Origin: a bacterium
GTDB lineage: Bacteria > Electryoneota > RPQS01
DNA: 64,000 bases
Assembly: GCA_016721565.1 (NCBI GenBank)
Contig: JADKHW010000023.1
Location: 1 to 64,000 of the forward strand
Direction of reading: 5' to 3'
The position numbers and the translations under genes are program-made. The notes beneath the pieces are model-generated. The model saw only the letters and a program-made list of their open reading frames with translations, was not told the origin of the DNA and did no database searches. Position 1 is the first letter of the stretch. The number at the start of each line of letters is the position of its first letter. Of the stretch, positions 44,209 to 53,397 are shown one piece after another.

Positions 44209-46848
44209 ATGAAACGTTTGTCTTTACTTTGTTTGCTATTAATCTTGGCCGCGACCGTGTTCGCGCAGCCGAATGAAAAGCGTATCCGAAAAGATATCGA
44301 GTATCTCGCAGACGACGCACGCGAAGGGCGCGGCATCGGCACCAAGGGGCTAAATGACGCCGCCGATTACATTGCCAAACAGATGAAGGAGATGGGGCTT
44401 GAACCGGCGTTCGGCGAATCCTATTTCCAAGACTTTGAAATGGGTTGGGGCTTTAAGCTAGGTGAAAAGAATTTTATCACTTATAAAGACCAAACGATTG
44501 ACACCAAGTCAGGCGTGATGCCGACGGGTTTTTCTGCCGCCGGAGAAGTGACGGCTAAAGTCGTGTTTGCGGGCTACGGCATCATCGCACCTGAATTTGA
44601 GTATGACGATTTTGCGGATGTTGATGTCAACGGCGCGATTGTCTTGTGCATGCGCAAGGAGCCGGGCGAATTTGACTCAACGTCAAAATTCGACGGTATC
44701 AATGTGACCGCGCACTCGACTTTGAGAGCCAAAGCCGGAAACGCGAAACTCAAAGGCGCGAAAGCCTTGTTGCTTGTAGATGGTCCCCTCTATGCCGATA
44801 CCACCCAAGCCGAAGAGCTTGTGGCTCCGTCGTCAAATGAAGCCTATATTGATTGTGGAATGCCCGTGTTGCGTATCACCCGCGCGGCGGTGAAGCAGCT
44901 CTTTCCAGAATTTGAACTGGAAAAACTTCAGCGCTCGATTGATTCCAACACACAGCCGCGCAGTCTGGAAGTCACCGAAGACAGCGTGACGATGTCAACG
45001 GAGTTGACGCGCGAAACTGTTGACGTGAAGAACGTTGCCGGAGTTATTCGCGGCGGCGATGACATTCTCGTCGTCGGCGCACACTATGATCATTTGGGTT
45101 GGGGACAGAGCGGAAGCTTGGACGAAAACGCGCACATCATTCACAACGGCGCGGACGATAACGCCAGCGGCGTCGCGGGCATGCTGGAAACGGCGCGCAA
45201 TCTCAAGAAGAATCCAATTGGCTCGACCATTCTTGCGGTCGCATTTACGGCCGAAGAAACCGGTTTGGGCGGCTCAAGTCATCTGGTGAAGAATTTCCCA
45301 CTTGACCTAAGCAAAGTTCGGATGATGCTAAATCTTGATATGGTGGGACGTTTGAGCGAGAAGAACGAATTCACAGTTCTCGGCTGTAAGTCTGCCACTG
45401 AGTTTTCGGATATCGTCAATCGTGCGGCAGTCGGAACGGATTTAACAATCACCTGCAAAGGTGACGGCTACGGTCCTTCGGATCATATGAATTTCTATTT
45501 GGCCGACAAACCCGTGCTGTTTTTCTTCACGGGCGCGCATGCTGATTATCACAAATCAACTGACGACGCGAATCTGATTAACTACAAAGGTGAAGCTAAG
45601 ATCACTCAGCTTGCAATTAACACCTTGCGCGAGATTGACGCTTACAACAATCCGTTGACCTTTGTGAAGACAGCAGAACCACCGGATCAAGGCGGCGGGT
45701 CGTTCCGAGTTTACTTTGGATCAATTCCAGATTACTCGCAGCCGGATTCATTGTTGGGAGTTTTGTTAAGCGGCACACGCGAAGGCGGGCCAGCGGCAAC
45801 GGCGGGCATCAAAGGCGGAGATTTGCTTGTCAGAATGGGCAAGGTTACGCTGAACAACATTTACGATTTTGTTTTCGCGCTGCGCACCTACGCGCCGGGC
45901 GACACCGTGGATGTTGAATTCATCCGCGAGGGCAAGCACGAAGTGACCAACGTCGCTTTGAAACTGGTTTATCAATCGACTCGTGATAGTTTCAATTGCG
46001 ACCAGATTTTCACTTACAATCTCGAAACCAAAGAATCAAAGCTGGTCAGCACCGGGACGGGCGCGACGACGTGTTCGTTCTTCATTCCGGGAACGGATGA
46101 AATTATTTTCAGCTCAACTCACGAGCACGGTGCAAGCTGTCCGGACAAACCGGATCGCAGTTTGGGGTATGTGTGGGGGTTGTTTGATTTTGACGTATTT
46201 AAGTGCAAGCAAGACGGTTCGAATCTTGTCAAGCTGACAAACACGAGCGGTTACGACGCTGAAGCGACCGTTTCTCCGGACGGTGAAGAGATTATTTTCA
46301 CGTCGGGTCGTGACGGAGATTTGGAACTTTATATAATGGACATCGACGGTGCGAACGTCACACGACTGACGCACACCGTGGGTTATGACGGCGGAGCGTT
46401 TTTCTCGCCGGACGGTGATCATATTATTTATCGCGCGTTTCATCCGAAGACCGCACAAGAATATTCCAAGTGGAAAACATTGTGGACGAATCAAGCGGTT
46501 TCGCCCGTTAGGCTTGAATTGTGGATTATGGACACGGACGGAAATAATCAGCGTCAGGTGACGAATCTCAATTCTGCGAGTTTTTGTCCTTATGTGAGTC
46601 CGTCGAGCGAGTGGATAATCTTTACCACAAATTGGGCTGACAGCACGGGCGATAAGCGGATGCCGAATTTTGATTTATTCCGCATTCGTCCTGATGGATC
46701 GGATCTTGAGCGCTTAACTTACGGTCCGACGTTTGACGGTTTCCCGATGTGGTCGTATGACGGCAAAAAGCTTGTCTGGGCCAGCAATCGTGGAGAGAGT
46801 AAGTCACTCGGTGAGACGAATATCTTCATAGCGGATTGGGTGGAATAG
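44209..46848 (+). CDS. Secreted M28 peptidase-PDZ-TolB propeller fusion
   Basis: The signal peptide LSLLCLLLILAATVFA follows ATG 44209 (879 residues). The M28 zinc aminopeptidase domain (about 30-480) shows a protease-associated insert and the metal ligands GAHYDHLG, GADDNASG, AFTAEETGLGG, NLDMVG and HADYHKS. A PDZ-like domain follows (about 500-590, GIKGGDLLVRMGKVTL), then a TolB/WD40-like propeller (about 610-870) with repeats such as ATVSPDGEEIIFTSGRDGDLELYIMD. This three-part fusion suggests a secreted peptidase whose propeller binds a substrate or surface partner. It is preceded by a poor -10 box. No T9SS tail. Confidence 0.8.
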   Translation: MKRLSLLCLLLILAATVFAQPNEKRIRKDIEYLADDAREGRGIGTKGLNDAADYIAKQMKEMGLEPAFGESYFQDFEMGWGFKLGEKNFITYKDQTIDTKSGVMPTGFSAAGEVTAKVVFAGYGIIAPEFEYDDFADVDVNGAIVLCMRKEPGEFDSTSKFDGINVTAHSTLRAKAGNAKLKGAKALLLVDGPLYADTTQAEELVAPSSNEAYIDCGMPVLRITRAAVKQLFPEFELEKLQRSIDSNTQPRSLEVTEDSVTMSTELTRETVDVKNVAGVIRGGDDILVVGAHYDHLGWGQSGSLDENAHIIHNGADDNASGVAGMLETARNLKKNPIGSTILAVAFTAEETGLGGSSHLVKNFPLDLSKVRMMLNLDMVGRLSEKNEFTVLGCKSATEFSDIVNRAAVGTDLTITCKGDGYGPSDHMNFYLADKPVLFFFTGAHADYHKSTDDANLINYKGEAKITQLAINTLREIDAYNNPLTFVKTAEPPDQGGGSFRVYFGSIPDYSQPDSLLGVLLSGTREGGPAATAGIKGGDLLVRMGKVTLNNIYDFVFALRTYAPGDTVDVEFIREGKHEVTNVALKLVYQSTRDSFNCDQIFTYNLETKESKLVSTGTGATTCSFFIPGTDEIIFSSTHEHGASCPDKPDRSLGYVWGLFDFDVFKCKQDGSNLVKLTNTSGYDAEATVSPDGEEIIFTSGRDGDLELYIMDIDGANVTRLTHTVGYDGGAFFSPDGDHIIYRAFHPKTAQEYSKWKTLWTNQAVSPVRLELWIMDTDGNNQRQVTNLNSASFCPYVSPSSEWIIFTTNWADSTGDKRMPNFDLFRIRPDGSDLERLTYGPTFDGFPMWSYDGKKLVWASNRGESKSLGETNIFIADWVE

Positions 46849-46849
46849 C

Positions 46850-46878
46850 TTGAAATAGTTAGAGAGAATTGTTAGATT
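46850..46878 (+). promoter_or_regulatory. Promoter, TTGAAA-N17-TAGATT
   Basis: TTGAAA at 46850-46855, 17 bases, TAGATT at 46873-46878 followed by G; start of the C11 peptidase 46 bases on. It overlaps the stop of the M28 gene. Confidence 0.65.
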
Positions 46879-46923
46879 GAAATAATGTGCAGGACAACCT
46901 AAAATTCCGAGGACAGGAAGACA

Positions 46924-48688
46924 ATGAAACTGAAAAAGTCGTTTTGGTGGAGCACCGCTGTGATGGTGTTGGTTTTTGCGGTTGCGCTGATTGTGAGCTG
47001 CAAAAGTGACGACGGCGGCGGTGACGACGGCGGCGGACAGGCCAAGTGGACGGTGATGCTGTACGGCGCGGGCAACAATGATTTGGACCAAGCCAATAAC
47101 GGCACGTCTTACATTGTGCAAGACGTGCAGGATATGGAAAAAGTCGGAAGTCAATCCGGTATGAACGTGATTGCCATGGTGTCGCGGTTTGGCGGCGGCG
47201 GAAATGCGCGCTATTATCATATTGAGCAATTCCCCAACGAAAATCCGAATGTTTTGAGTTCACCCGAACTGCAAAACCTCGGCACGAAGGATATGTCGGA
47301 TCCGCAGACGCTCAGGAATTTCTTGAACTACTGCAAGACGAACTATCCGGCTGATAATTATCAGTTGATTATTGACGATCACGGCGCGGGCTGGCCGGGG
47401 AAGCTGTTCGGACGAGCTTTCGGGCGCGGGTGGATTGTTGACTTTGCCTGAGACGCGCGAAGCGATTGCGACATCAGATATCGGTCATGTGGATGTTTTG
47501 ACTTGGCATGCTTGTTTGATGAGCATGGCCGAAGTTGCATATGAATTGCGCACGGTGTGTGATTACATGACGAGCTGTCAGTTCACGATGCCGATGGAAA
47601 ATATTTTAGCGGCGGATTTGTGGTTGGGTTGGTTGAAGGATAATCAGAGCGCGGCCACTGACGCGTATGCGCACAAGGTTGTGGAAAGTGTGATTACGCG
47701 CGCGCAGTTCAAGCAGAAGACCACGCATTACGCGATGATCAAGATGTCTGAAATGCAGAACCTCGGCGCGGCGATTGGTAACTTTGGAAATATTTTGGTG
47801 CAGGAAGGCGGCGCGAATTGGGGTGAAGTGCTGAATGCTTGGAACAGCACGCATTCTACGAATTTGGATAATCCGAAGTATGTTGACATTCGCGAGTTCA
47901 CGAATCAAATTCAGGCTCAGCCAAATTTGGCCAACAGCAATTTGATTAATCAGAATGCAGTGGCCGTGCGAAACGCATTGAACGCGGCTGTTCCGTTTAC
48001 GGACACGTATTTCCAAACGCCGGATCAGCCTGTTCCGCGTGGCGGTTTGAATGTTTACATGCCGTGGCAGTTGGATCAATTTCTTCCGGATTCGGTGAGC
48101 TATTCGTCACTTCAATGGCGTGCGACGAATTGGCATGCGTTCATTTCGACATTCGTGAGAAATAACGGTGGCGGTCAAGATCCTGTCGGCGCGTGCTGTT
48201 ATAACAATAACACTGAATGTGCGGAAGGCGCTACGCAAGCGGCATGTCAAGCTTTAGCCGGCGTATGGCATCAAGGTCAAACGTGCGCGCAAGCAGGCTG
48301 CGTTGGTGGTGGCGGCGAATGCGTTGTCCCCTGTACAAATCCGCACCCGATCGCTCTCAATACACCGTTTGGCTGTGCGATTCCGGCTGAAGGGCAGGTC
48401 ACATGGTTGAGTCTTCATTTGACGTTCCCTGCTGTCTATCGCTTCCAGCTTTCTTCGGCGCCCGGCAACGATTTCGATTTCCGCTCGTTTGCGACGGATT
48501 GCAACACGGATGTGAATTGTTTCGGTGAAGCGGTCGGTGATGAAGATGTGACTTGCGGCGGTGAGGATCCGGGATCTATTGATCTGCGAATCGGCATTCT
48601 GGCCTTCACCGGAAGTGGAAACTTCACCTTCCTTGTCACTCAAGTCAGTGTCACTGACGAAGACACTCACGAGATTGCGGTGAAATAG
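46924..48688 (+). CDS. Clostripain-family C11 lipoprotein peptidase, frame-broken
   Basis: Pieces 46924-47451 and 47372-48688 join near 47405 into about 585 residues. The signal is of lipoprotein type (VFAVALIVSC then KSDDGGGDDGGG). The C11 caspase-fold domain has the catalytic His in IDDHGAGW and the Cys in TWHACLMS. A C-terminal domain from about 425 on contains a Cys-rich CC...C...C...C...C module (GACCYNNNTECAEGATQAAC) and a beta-sandwich with VPCTNPHPIALNTPFGC. Such peptidases cleave after Arg or Lys. It has its own promoter and terminator. The break is probably a sequence indel. Confidence 0.75.
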
Positions 48689-48714
48689 TCTCTCCTATAT
48701 ATAGGTTGGTTGAG

Positions 48715-48746
48715 CAGGGTCGTCCGCGAGGGCGGCCCTGTTTTTA
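48715..48746 (+). terminator. Terminator after C11 peptidase gene
   Basis: Arms CAGGGTCGTCC (48715-48725) and GGGCGGCCCTG (48730-48740) pair with two G-U wobbles, then TTTTTA. Confidence 0.8.
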
Positions 48747-48808
48747 TTTGGGTTATAATCGTGTGATTCATAAAACAACGATTTAGCTCAAATGAACGTT
48801 ATGACCAT

Positions 48809-48837
48809 AATATAATGCAGAAAAGGCCGCTTGTCAA
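48809..48837 (-). promoter_or_regulatory. Orphan promoter (minus), TTGACA-N17-TATATT
   Basis: Minus strand TTGACA (48837-48832), 17 bases, TATATT (48814-48809): the best match in the window. No minus-strand gene follows; a transcript would run into the hairpin at 48715-48746, leaving an RNA of about 90 bases. Confidence 0.7.
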
Positions 48838-48987
48838 GTGTTTTTTGAACAAATGTGCTAAATTATGAGGGGGATTGGAGATAGGGAAATTTCGGGTTCG
48901 GGAAAACAAGGGGTTGGAAAATGCGGTTTTGGGACTTAGGAGGAGGGGAGGAGGCGTGGATGCCTCTAAAAGCGGGAAATGAGGCAG

Positions 48988-49008
48988 GGCACCCGCAGCA
49001 GGGGTGCC
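48988..49008. repeat. Palindrome, family C, inverted copy
   Basis: GGCACCC and GGGGTGCC arms around GCAGCA, followed by GCCGCG. Reverse-complemented, it matches the element at 15435-15453 including its CGCGGC flank. Confidence 0.75.
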
Positions 49009-49130
49009 GCCGCGAAAAAAAAGATATACTTAGAGATAAGCAAATTAATTAATGTAATGAACAATAAAGAAATCAATTCAATAAAAAACAAATAATTAAA
49101 AATAAAAATGAAAAAGATAAATTAAAATCC

Positions 49131-49159
49131 TTGACTTTTCGACTTTAACTTGCTATATT
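49131..49159 (+). promoter_or_regulatory. Promoter, TTGACT-N17-TATATT
   Basis: TTGACT at 49131-49136, 17 bases, TATATT at 49154-49159 followed by G, with A/T-rich sequence just upstream. It drives the AIPR-like gene. Confidence 0.85.
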
Positions 49160-49239
49160 GAGTATGTTCACATCGGCTGGCGGGCCTTCCGCATGTTGAA
49201 CGTAATCAACTCGGCCCGAAAACATGAATGGAGAAGAAA

Positions 49240-50529
49240 ATGAGAACCTACAAGATCCCCGTTGAACAAGCTCACATGAGACGTATTGATGATCCAAACG
49301 AGCCGGATACTCGTTACACAATACACATTAATGTACGGCCGTTGACTTGCCAGCGATTTACCGATGGACGTGGAACCGCGCAAACAGAACCTGAAATCAA
49401 AGTCGTCCGTGAAATTGACCCAACCCTTGATGTTCAACCGGAGGACTTCCATTTGCTCACCGGGGTATCACCATCTTGTGTGATGACGCGCACCTTTGAT
49501 CCGAGGTCTAAAACTTTAGTGCTGCCGTTTGATCCAGCACCTGGCAATGGCTCTTCTACATCATCTATTGAGCAGATTGATCACGGTGATGACAGTTACG
49601 ATATTACAAGCTACGTTGGAGATCAGATTTTGGAATTGTTGACGGAGGGCACACCTATCAATTGTTACTTCAGGAAGTTGCACGAGCAAAATCTGAGGGT
49701 AGAAGGGATCTCGAGTCGGCTTTCGTTCTTTGGAGTTATCGTTGGTGTGGAAGATGTCCTGGCGCTACAACTTGCACGTGCCCGTAACACATCTGCTCAA
49801 GTTAAGGATTTTGCCCTTGCAAATTTGGCTGGAAAGTTTGAATGGGTTAAGGACCTTATCTCGACCACTGACTGGGCAAAGAAAGTTGCGTTCACGGAGA
49901 ACGAGGGCACGAAAGCAGATCCGAAGCCAATTGATATCCGTGACATAATTCGCATTGCATCCGCTTTCCATCCTGATTGGACGGCAGAGACTCGAATACC
50001 AATGCACTCGTACACCAGTCCAGGAAAGGCACTCGAAATCTTCTCTACTGAAGAAGATCAGCGGCGGGGAGCGGAGGGCGATGAGTCTACTAAAATTAAC
50101 GGATTCAAGTCCCTTCGGCCAATTTTGAAAGACATAATGAATCTTTATTGGGAGGTCAAAGGTACCTTTGAAGATGTGTATCGCGAGATTGGCGGCGAAA
50201 CCGGCGTTAAGCGAAGTAAGGAAACGGGGGAGGAACTTGAGGTTGCAAGTGGTCGTGGCCGAGGCAGAGCAGGACGATACGAACATTTTACAGCGAAGAA
50301 TTGCCCGCGATTTTGTTGGAGGAGATTTGGGCCAAACTGGCTTCCGCCAGAAACGTTCGTTATGCCAATCGTTGCAGCATTTAGATCTGTCACAAAGTTC
50401 GACACGGAAAGTAGTGAGCTACAGTGGAAGGTCAACCCTCTCGATCTTTACAAGAAGAACAGGCAGAAGTATGTTGCAAAGATCATTAGTTCGGCAACTG
50501 AGCTAAAGAAGCCTAATGCAGAGGTATAG
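49240..50529 (+). CDS. AIPR-like protein, possible phage-defence gene
   Basis: I prefer ATG 49240 (429 residues) because GGAGAA lies just before it; ATG 49228 is in frame upstream. The middle contains QLARARNTSAQVKDFALANL, then IDIRDIIRIASAFHPDW and YTSPGKALEIFS, and GFKSLRPILKDIMNLYWEV, a run that resembles the C-terminal half of the AIPR (abortive infection phage resistance) family. The N-terminal part (RYTIHINVRPLTCQRF) is not one I recognise. Its base composition is A/T-richer than neighbours, and it sits alone between repeats, so recent acquisition is likely. Function in defence is inference. Confidence 0.5.
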   Translation: MRTYKIPVEQAHMRRIDDPNEPDTRYTIHINVRPLTCQRFTDGRGTAQTEPEIKVVREIDPTLDVQPEDFHLLTGVSPSCVMTRTFDPRSKTLVLPFDPAPGNGSSTSSIEQIDHGDDSYDITSYVGDQILELLTEGTPINCYFRKLHEQNLRVEGISSRLSFFGVIVGVEDVLALQLARARNTSAQVKDFALANLAGKFEWVKDLISTTDWAKKVAFTENEGTKADPKPIDIRDIIRIASAFHPDWTAETRIPMHSYTSPGKALEIFSTEEDQRRGAEGDESTKINGFKSLRPILKDIMNLYWEVKGTFEDVYREIGGETGVKRSKETGEELEVASGRGRGRAGRYEHFTAKNCPRFCWRRFGPNWLPPETFVMPIVAAFRSVTKFDTESSELQWKVNPLDLYKKNRQKYVAKIISSATELKKPNAEV

Positions 50530-50624
50530 GCCAGAATGTCTGGAGCCACCTTTTTCCTCATGGTGCTTGTTGATACGACTCGTGAAATCGCAAGCAACTA
50601 AAATGAAAATATCAGTACTAGCTC

Positions 50625-50652
50625 AAGCGGCTCCGGATGGGGCCGCTTTTGT
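50625..50652 (+). terminator. Terminator after AIPR-like gene
   Basis: Arms AAGCGGC (50625-50631) and GCCGCTT (50642-50648), then TTGTTTTTTG. Confidence 0.75.
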
Positions 50653-51146
50653 TTTTTGGGTGTGCTTAGTGTTTGTGGTTTGCTTTACGAGATCCTTCAT
50701 CCCTACGGGACATGCTTTGTTCAGGATGACAATGCGCGTTGGAATGTTGGTGTTGTTTGGCAACCCCCTAATCCCTACGGGACAGGCTCCCCTTCCGCGA
50801 GCAGGGGGAATCGGAGGGGTTCTTCAGGTTTCTGCTGAAACCTTTCCTTCCAAGGACATGCAGAATGACGACGTGCTTTTACGTTTTCGATTTTGCTTGG
50901 GGCGGGTGGATTGCCTGCCGCCCCTACGCCGTTTTTTGTGATGTGCTTGATGTTCTCGGGTCCTGTCGGCAGGCACGGGGCCAGCCGCTACACTTCTGAT
51001 GCGATTTTGGGTTGTTGATTTTGCTTGGGGCGGGTGGCACGCCTGCCGCCCCTACACCAGGCGGGTCAAGACCCGCCACTACGATGCTGCGGCAGACACC
51101 CCCCCTTGCCCCCCCGCTAAGTGCTTGTGAAGCACGCGCGAGGGGG
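50653..51146. repeat. Repeat-rich intergenic block
   Basis: No gene is supported. Two copies of ATCCCTACGGGACA (50699 and 50771), family B-like palindromes at 50899-50924 (GGGGCGG/CCGCCCC) and 51027-51052, a family A palindrome core at 51060-51077, and a C-rich element pairing CCCCC with GGGGG (51100-51146) lie in a row. An apparent open frame crossing it from the hicB side is read-through. Confidence 0.7.
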
Positions 51147-51181
51147 AATAAAAATACGGGCGACTCATTTGAGTCGCCCGT
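51147..51181 (-). terminator. Terminator of hicAB
   Basis: Arms ACGGGCGACTC (51156-51166) and GAGTCGCCCGT (51171-51181), 4-base loop, and TTTTTATT on the minus strand. Confidence 0.9.
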
Positions 51182-51185
51182 TTTG

Positions 51186-51556
51186 TTAGGTGTTTTTGTT
51201 TTGCGTGTGGGCGGTTTCTTTTGACCATGAAGGAGCAACTCAAATGCTTCTCTGGCGGCAGCGTTTAGTGTGATGTCTTTTTGTTTTGCGTACATCACCA
51301 AATCGCGATGCAGTTCGCTGGGTACGCGCACGTTGAATGCGCCTTTGTAAGGTTTCTCAATTTCAATCCCTTCTTGCTTGCAAAGGTCAAGGTAGTCCTC
51401 TACAGACTCGCGAAACGCTTCTTCAAGGCTCTCGACATCGGTGCCTTCGTAAGTTACTAAAGCGCCAATTCCATCGAGTTTGCCGTGAAAGACTCTGTCA
51501 GGTGCGCTGTATTGCACCGTGCCAAAATATCCCTTGTAAAATAGTGGTGCACTCAT
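51186..51556 (-). CDS. hicB: HicB-family antitoxin, frameshift near end
   Basis: The protein starts MSAPLFYKGYFGTVQYS, with the partial RNase-H-like HicB fold (residues 1-70, FHGKLDGIGALVTYEGTDVESLEEAFRESVEDYL) and a ribbon-helix-helix (about 78-110, FNVRVPSELHRDLVMYAKQKDITLNAAAREAFELLL). The listed frame runs on through the terminator for 90 more residues with no biological sense; a one-base break near 51225 would bring in TAA at 51186-51188, just before the terminator. It neutralises HicA and, through the ribbon-helix-helix, represses the operon. It overlaps hicA by 4 bases. Confidence 0.8.
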
Positions 51557-51807
51557 AATATACCCTCCAATTTTAATTGTTGAATTACATCCTCAACCTG
51601 ATACGGCTTCAAGACCCTTTGAGGATGCGGTTCATGAATGACAAACGGACGAAGCTGCGCGTGAACATAGCGCCGACGCGATCCACCTGTCTTTCCAGAT
51701 TTTACCTTTTTGTAATCGAGCATGCTCATCAGAGCTTCAAATTCTACCCAACTGAAATCCGTTGGTTTGTTCTTCAGCCGTGCTAAGAGTTTTTCGAGTT
51801 TGCTCAT
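51553..51807 (-). CDS. hicA: HicA-family mRNA interferase toxin
   Basis: The 84-residue product has the HicA double-stranded-RNA-binding-like fold: LEKLLARLKNKPTDFSWVEFEALMSMLDY, the basic GGSRRRYVHAQ segment and the catalytic His in RPFVIHEPHPQRVLKPYQVEDV. HicA cleaves mRNA and tmRNA; HicB blocks it. It is first in the operon and ends in an ATGA overlap with hicB. Confidence 0.88.
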   Translation of the reverse strand: MSKLEKLLARLKNKPTDFSWVEFEALMSMLDYKKVKSGKTGGSRRRYVHAQLRPFVIHEPHPQRVLKPYQVEDVIQQLKLEGIL

Positions 51808-51822
51808 GTGGTTCCAAATTTG

Positions 51823-51857
51823 TAACTAAATATAGTTATAAAAACTGTTTTTGTCAA
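51823..51857 (-). promoter_or_regulatory. hicAB promoter with overlapping operator
   Basis: Minus strand TTGACA (51857-51852), 17 bases, TATATT (51834-51829). The inverted repeat TAACTA-TATT-TAGTTA (51823-51838) covers the -10 box, and AAACTG/CAGTTT arms surround the -35. This is a good site for autorepression by HicB. Confidence 0.8.
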
Positions 51858-51874
51858 TATTACAGTTTCCGGAA

Positions 51875-51951
51875 GGCGGGTCAAGACCCGCCACTACAAT
51901 GCCGAGCTGCCGGACTCACCCCCCCCCCCCGCTAAAGCGAGGGGGAATTTT
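51875..51951. repeat. Family A palindrome and C12 hairpin
   Basis: Core GGCGGGTC-AA-GACCCGCC at 51875-51892, then a run of 12 Cs (51919-51930) that pairs through CGCT/AGCG with GGGGG and is followed by AATTTTTT, a terminator-like hairpin on the plus strand. Confidence 0.6.
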
Positions 51952-52023
51952 TTGTGGTGGCACATGGGTTGCTTTGTTGAAGTGTGAGCTTAAGGTGCTG
52001 TGGCATCTGTTATACCTTGTAAT

Positions 52024-53397
52024 ATGAGAACTAAAACTTTAATTATTCTTGTCTTGGCTGGGCTGGCGCAGGGGCAATCCTGGCCGTCCGGAGCCATTTC
52101 AGACCCCCTCGCGGGGGGCAAACCTGTCCCTGTCGGCCACCTCCGGCTGGTCGGTTTTGGTGCTCAGCTCTCTAATGATGTCTGGGAAGATAACCGGATG
52201 GGAGTCGGTTTTGAGATCGGCTTGGCCAACGGTTTGGCGCTCTCGGCGGCTTCCGGCAACCGTGATATTTCGGGGCGGGGGGCGTTCCAGAACGGAGCCG
52301 AAGATGCGCGGTTGGGGCTTGCGGTGTGGCCGATCTCTTATAAGGAGAGACTTTCGTTTGGGTTCAACGGCCAGCTCATGCTGCCGACGGGATTCCGCGA
52401 TGAACAATCGTATTACGACTCGACGGCGAATGCCGTTGTGAGTTTGCCGGCTTATTCGCTCGAACAAACGGCGGGACAGCTTTCACTCGGAAGCGTGTGG
52501 TCGCCGTCGCGTGCGGCGGAATTGAACGCGTTCTTTGGTTACTTCGGAACTTCAGATAACAGCGAGCAGGCGTTTCGCTGGGGCACGCAGTTGACGCTCA
52601 CGCCGTTCGGAAAAAAGATCGGCGCAAACGTGGCTTACGGTCAATCGATTACGCGCGTGGGAAATCTTCCTGATACGGAAGTTTTGCGCGGCGGGTTTGA
52701 TATCAAATTGCCGTGGGGATTCGGATTGCATCCGGGAGTTTATGCGGAATTGGAAGATGATCCGTTGATGGGTGGACAGATTGCGCTGAGTTTTGAACGA
52801 CGTTTGCCGCGCTCGGTGTTTCCGCCGCAAGGCATGACGCCGATGGCGCCGATGCGTGAGGGTGCGATACTTGTCGCGCCGCCGATGTCTGATTCACCGA
52901 TGGCAAATAACGACGAGCTGTGGTTTCAGTTGCGCGAGTCGATGAAGACTTCGTTTGACGTCGTGCAGCCGTTGCCGTCACTGGATCGACCCGGTTTGCC
53001 GTTCAATGAAATGAACCGCACAAGTTTTTGGAATACGATGGCCGCGATTGGCGCGGCTTATCCGAGCACGCGCTGGCTGTTGGTCACGCATGTTGAAGAT
53101 GAAACGGTCGCGCGCGGAAACGGTTTGTCGATTCCTTTGATTATTTCGCAACCGCACATTGAAGCCGCGTGCAAACTGCGCGTGCAGCTTATTGATCTTT
53201 ACGAACAGACGGCATATCCCGAAAGTATCGTGATGGCGACCGCGATTATGAACGACGGTTTGCGCAGTCCGCTGCTTTCATCTATTGAAGATGAAAAGGT
53301 GAGTGTATCGCAGGCGCGGGAGATTACGATGCGGGCTTATCGCAATGTGGGCAAAGAGGTGGCGCTGTCACTTCCGCCGCGTGAGGATGGCGAATGA
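52024..53397 (+). CDS. Outer-membrane beta-barrel-like protein with C-terminal extension
   Basis: I use ATG 52024, which gives the signal peptide TLIILVLAGLAQGQS; the GTG at 52000 would put eight residues ahead of it. Residues about 20-280 show alternating hydrophobic patterns, aromatic-rich turns and FGFNGQLMLPTGFRDEQSY, suggesting a barrel of the transport/porin kind. Residues 290-457 (GAAYPSTRWLLVTHVEDE ... SIVMATAIMNDGLRS) form a soluble domain of unknown family. First gene of a cluster of four linked surface genes. Confidence 0.5.
   Translation: MRTKTLIILVLAGLAQGQSWPSGAISDPLAGGKPVPVGHLRLVGFGAQLSNDVWEDNRMGVGFEIGLANGLALSAASGNRDISGRGAFQNGAEDARLGLAVWPISYKERLSFGFNGQLMLPTGFRDEQSYYDSTANAVVSLPAYSLEQTAGQLSLGSVWSPSRAAELNAFFGYFGTSDNSEQAFRWGTQLTLTPFGKKIGANVAYGQSITRVGNLPDTEVLRGGFDIKLPWGFGLHPGVYAELEDDPLMGGQIALSFERRLPRSVFPPQGMTPMAPMREGAILVAPPMSDSPMANNDELWFQLRESMKTSFDVVQPLPSLDRPGLPFNEMNRTSFWNTMAAIGAAYPSTRWLLVTHVEDETVARGNGLSIPLIISQPHIEAACKLRVQLIDLYEQTAYPESIVMATAIMNDGLRSPLLSSIEDEKVSVSQAREITMRAYRNVGKEVALSLPPREDGE

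Larger units (their letters stand above)
48747..49239. other. Intergenic region: divergent promoter, G-rich tract, palindrome, AT-rich tract
   Basis: No gene supported. From left to right: a minus-strand consensus promoter (48809-48837), a G-rich plus strand (about 48868-48955, seven or more G-tracts), the family C palindrome (48988-49008), about 120 bases of A/T-rich sequence that may serve as an UP element, then the promoter at 49131. Confidence 0.6.
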
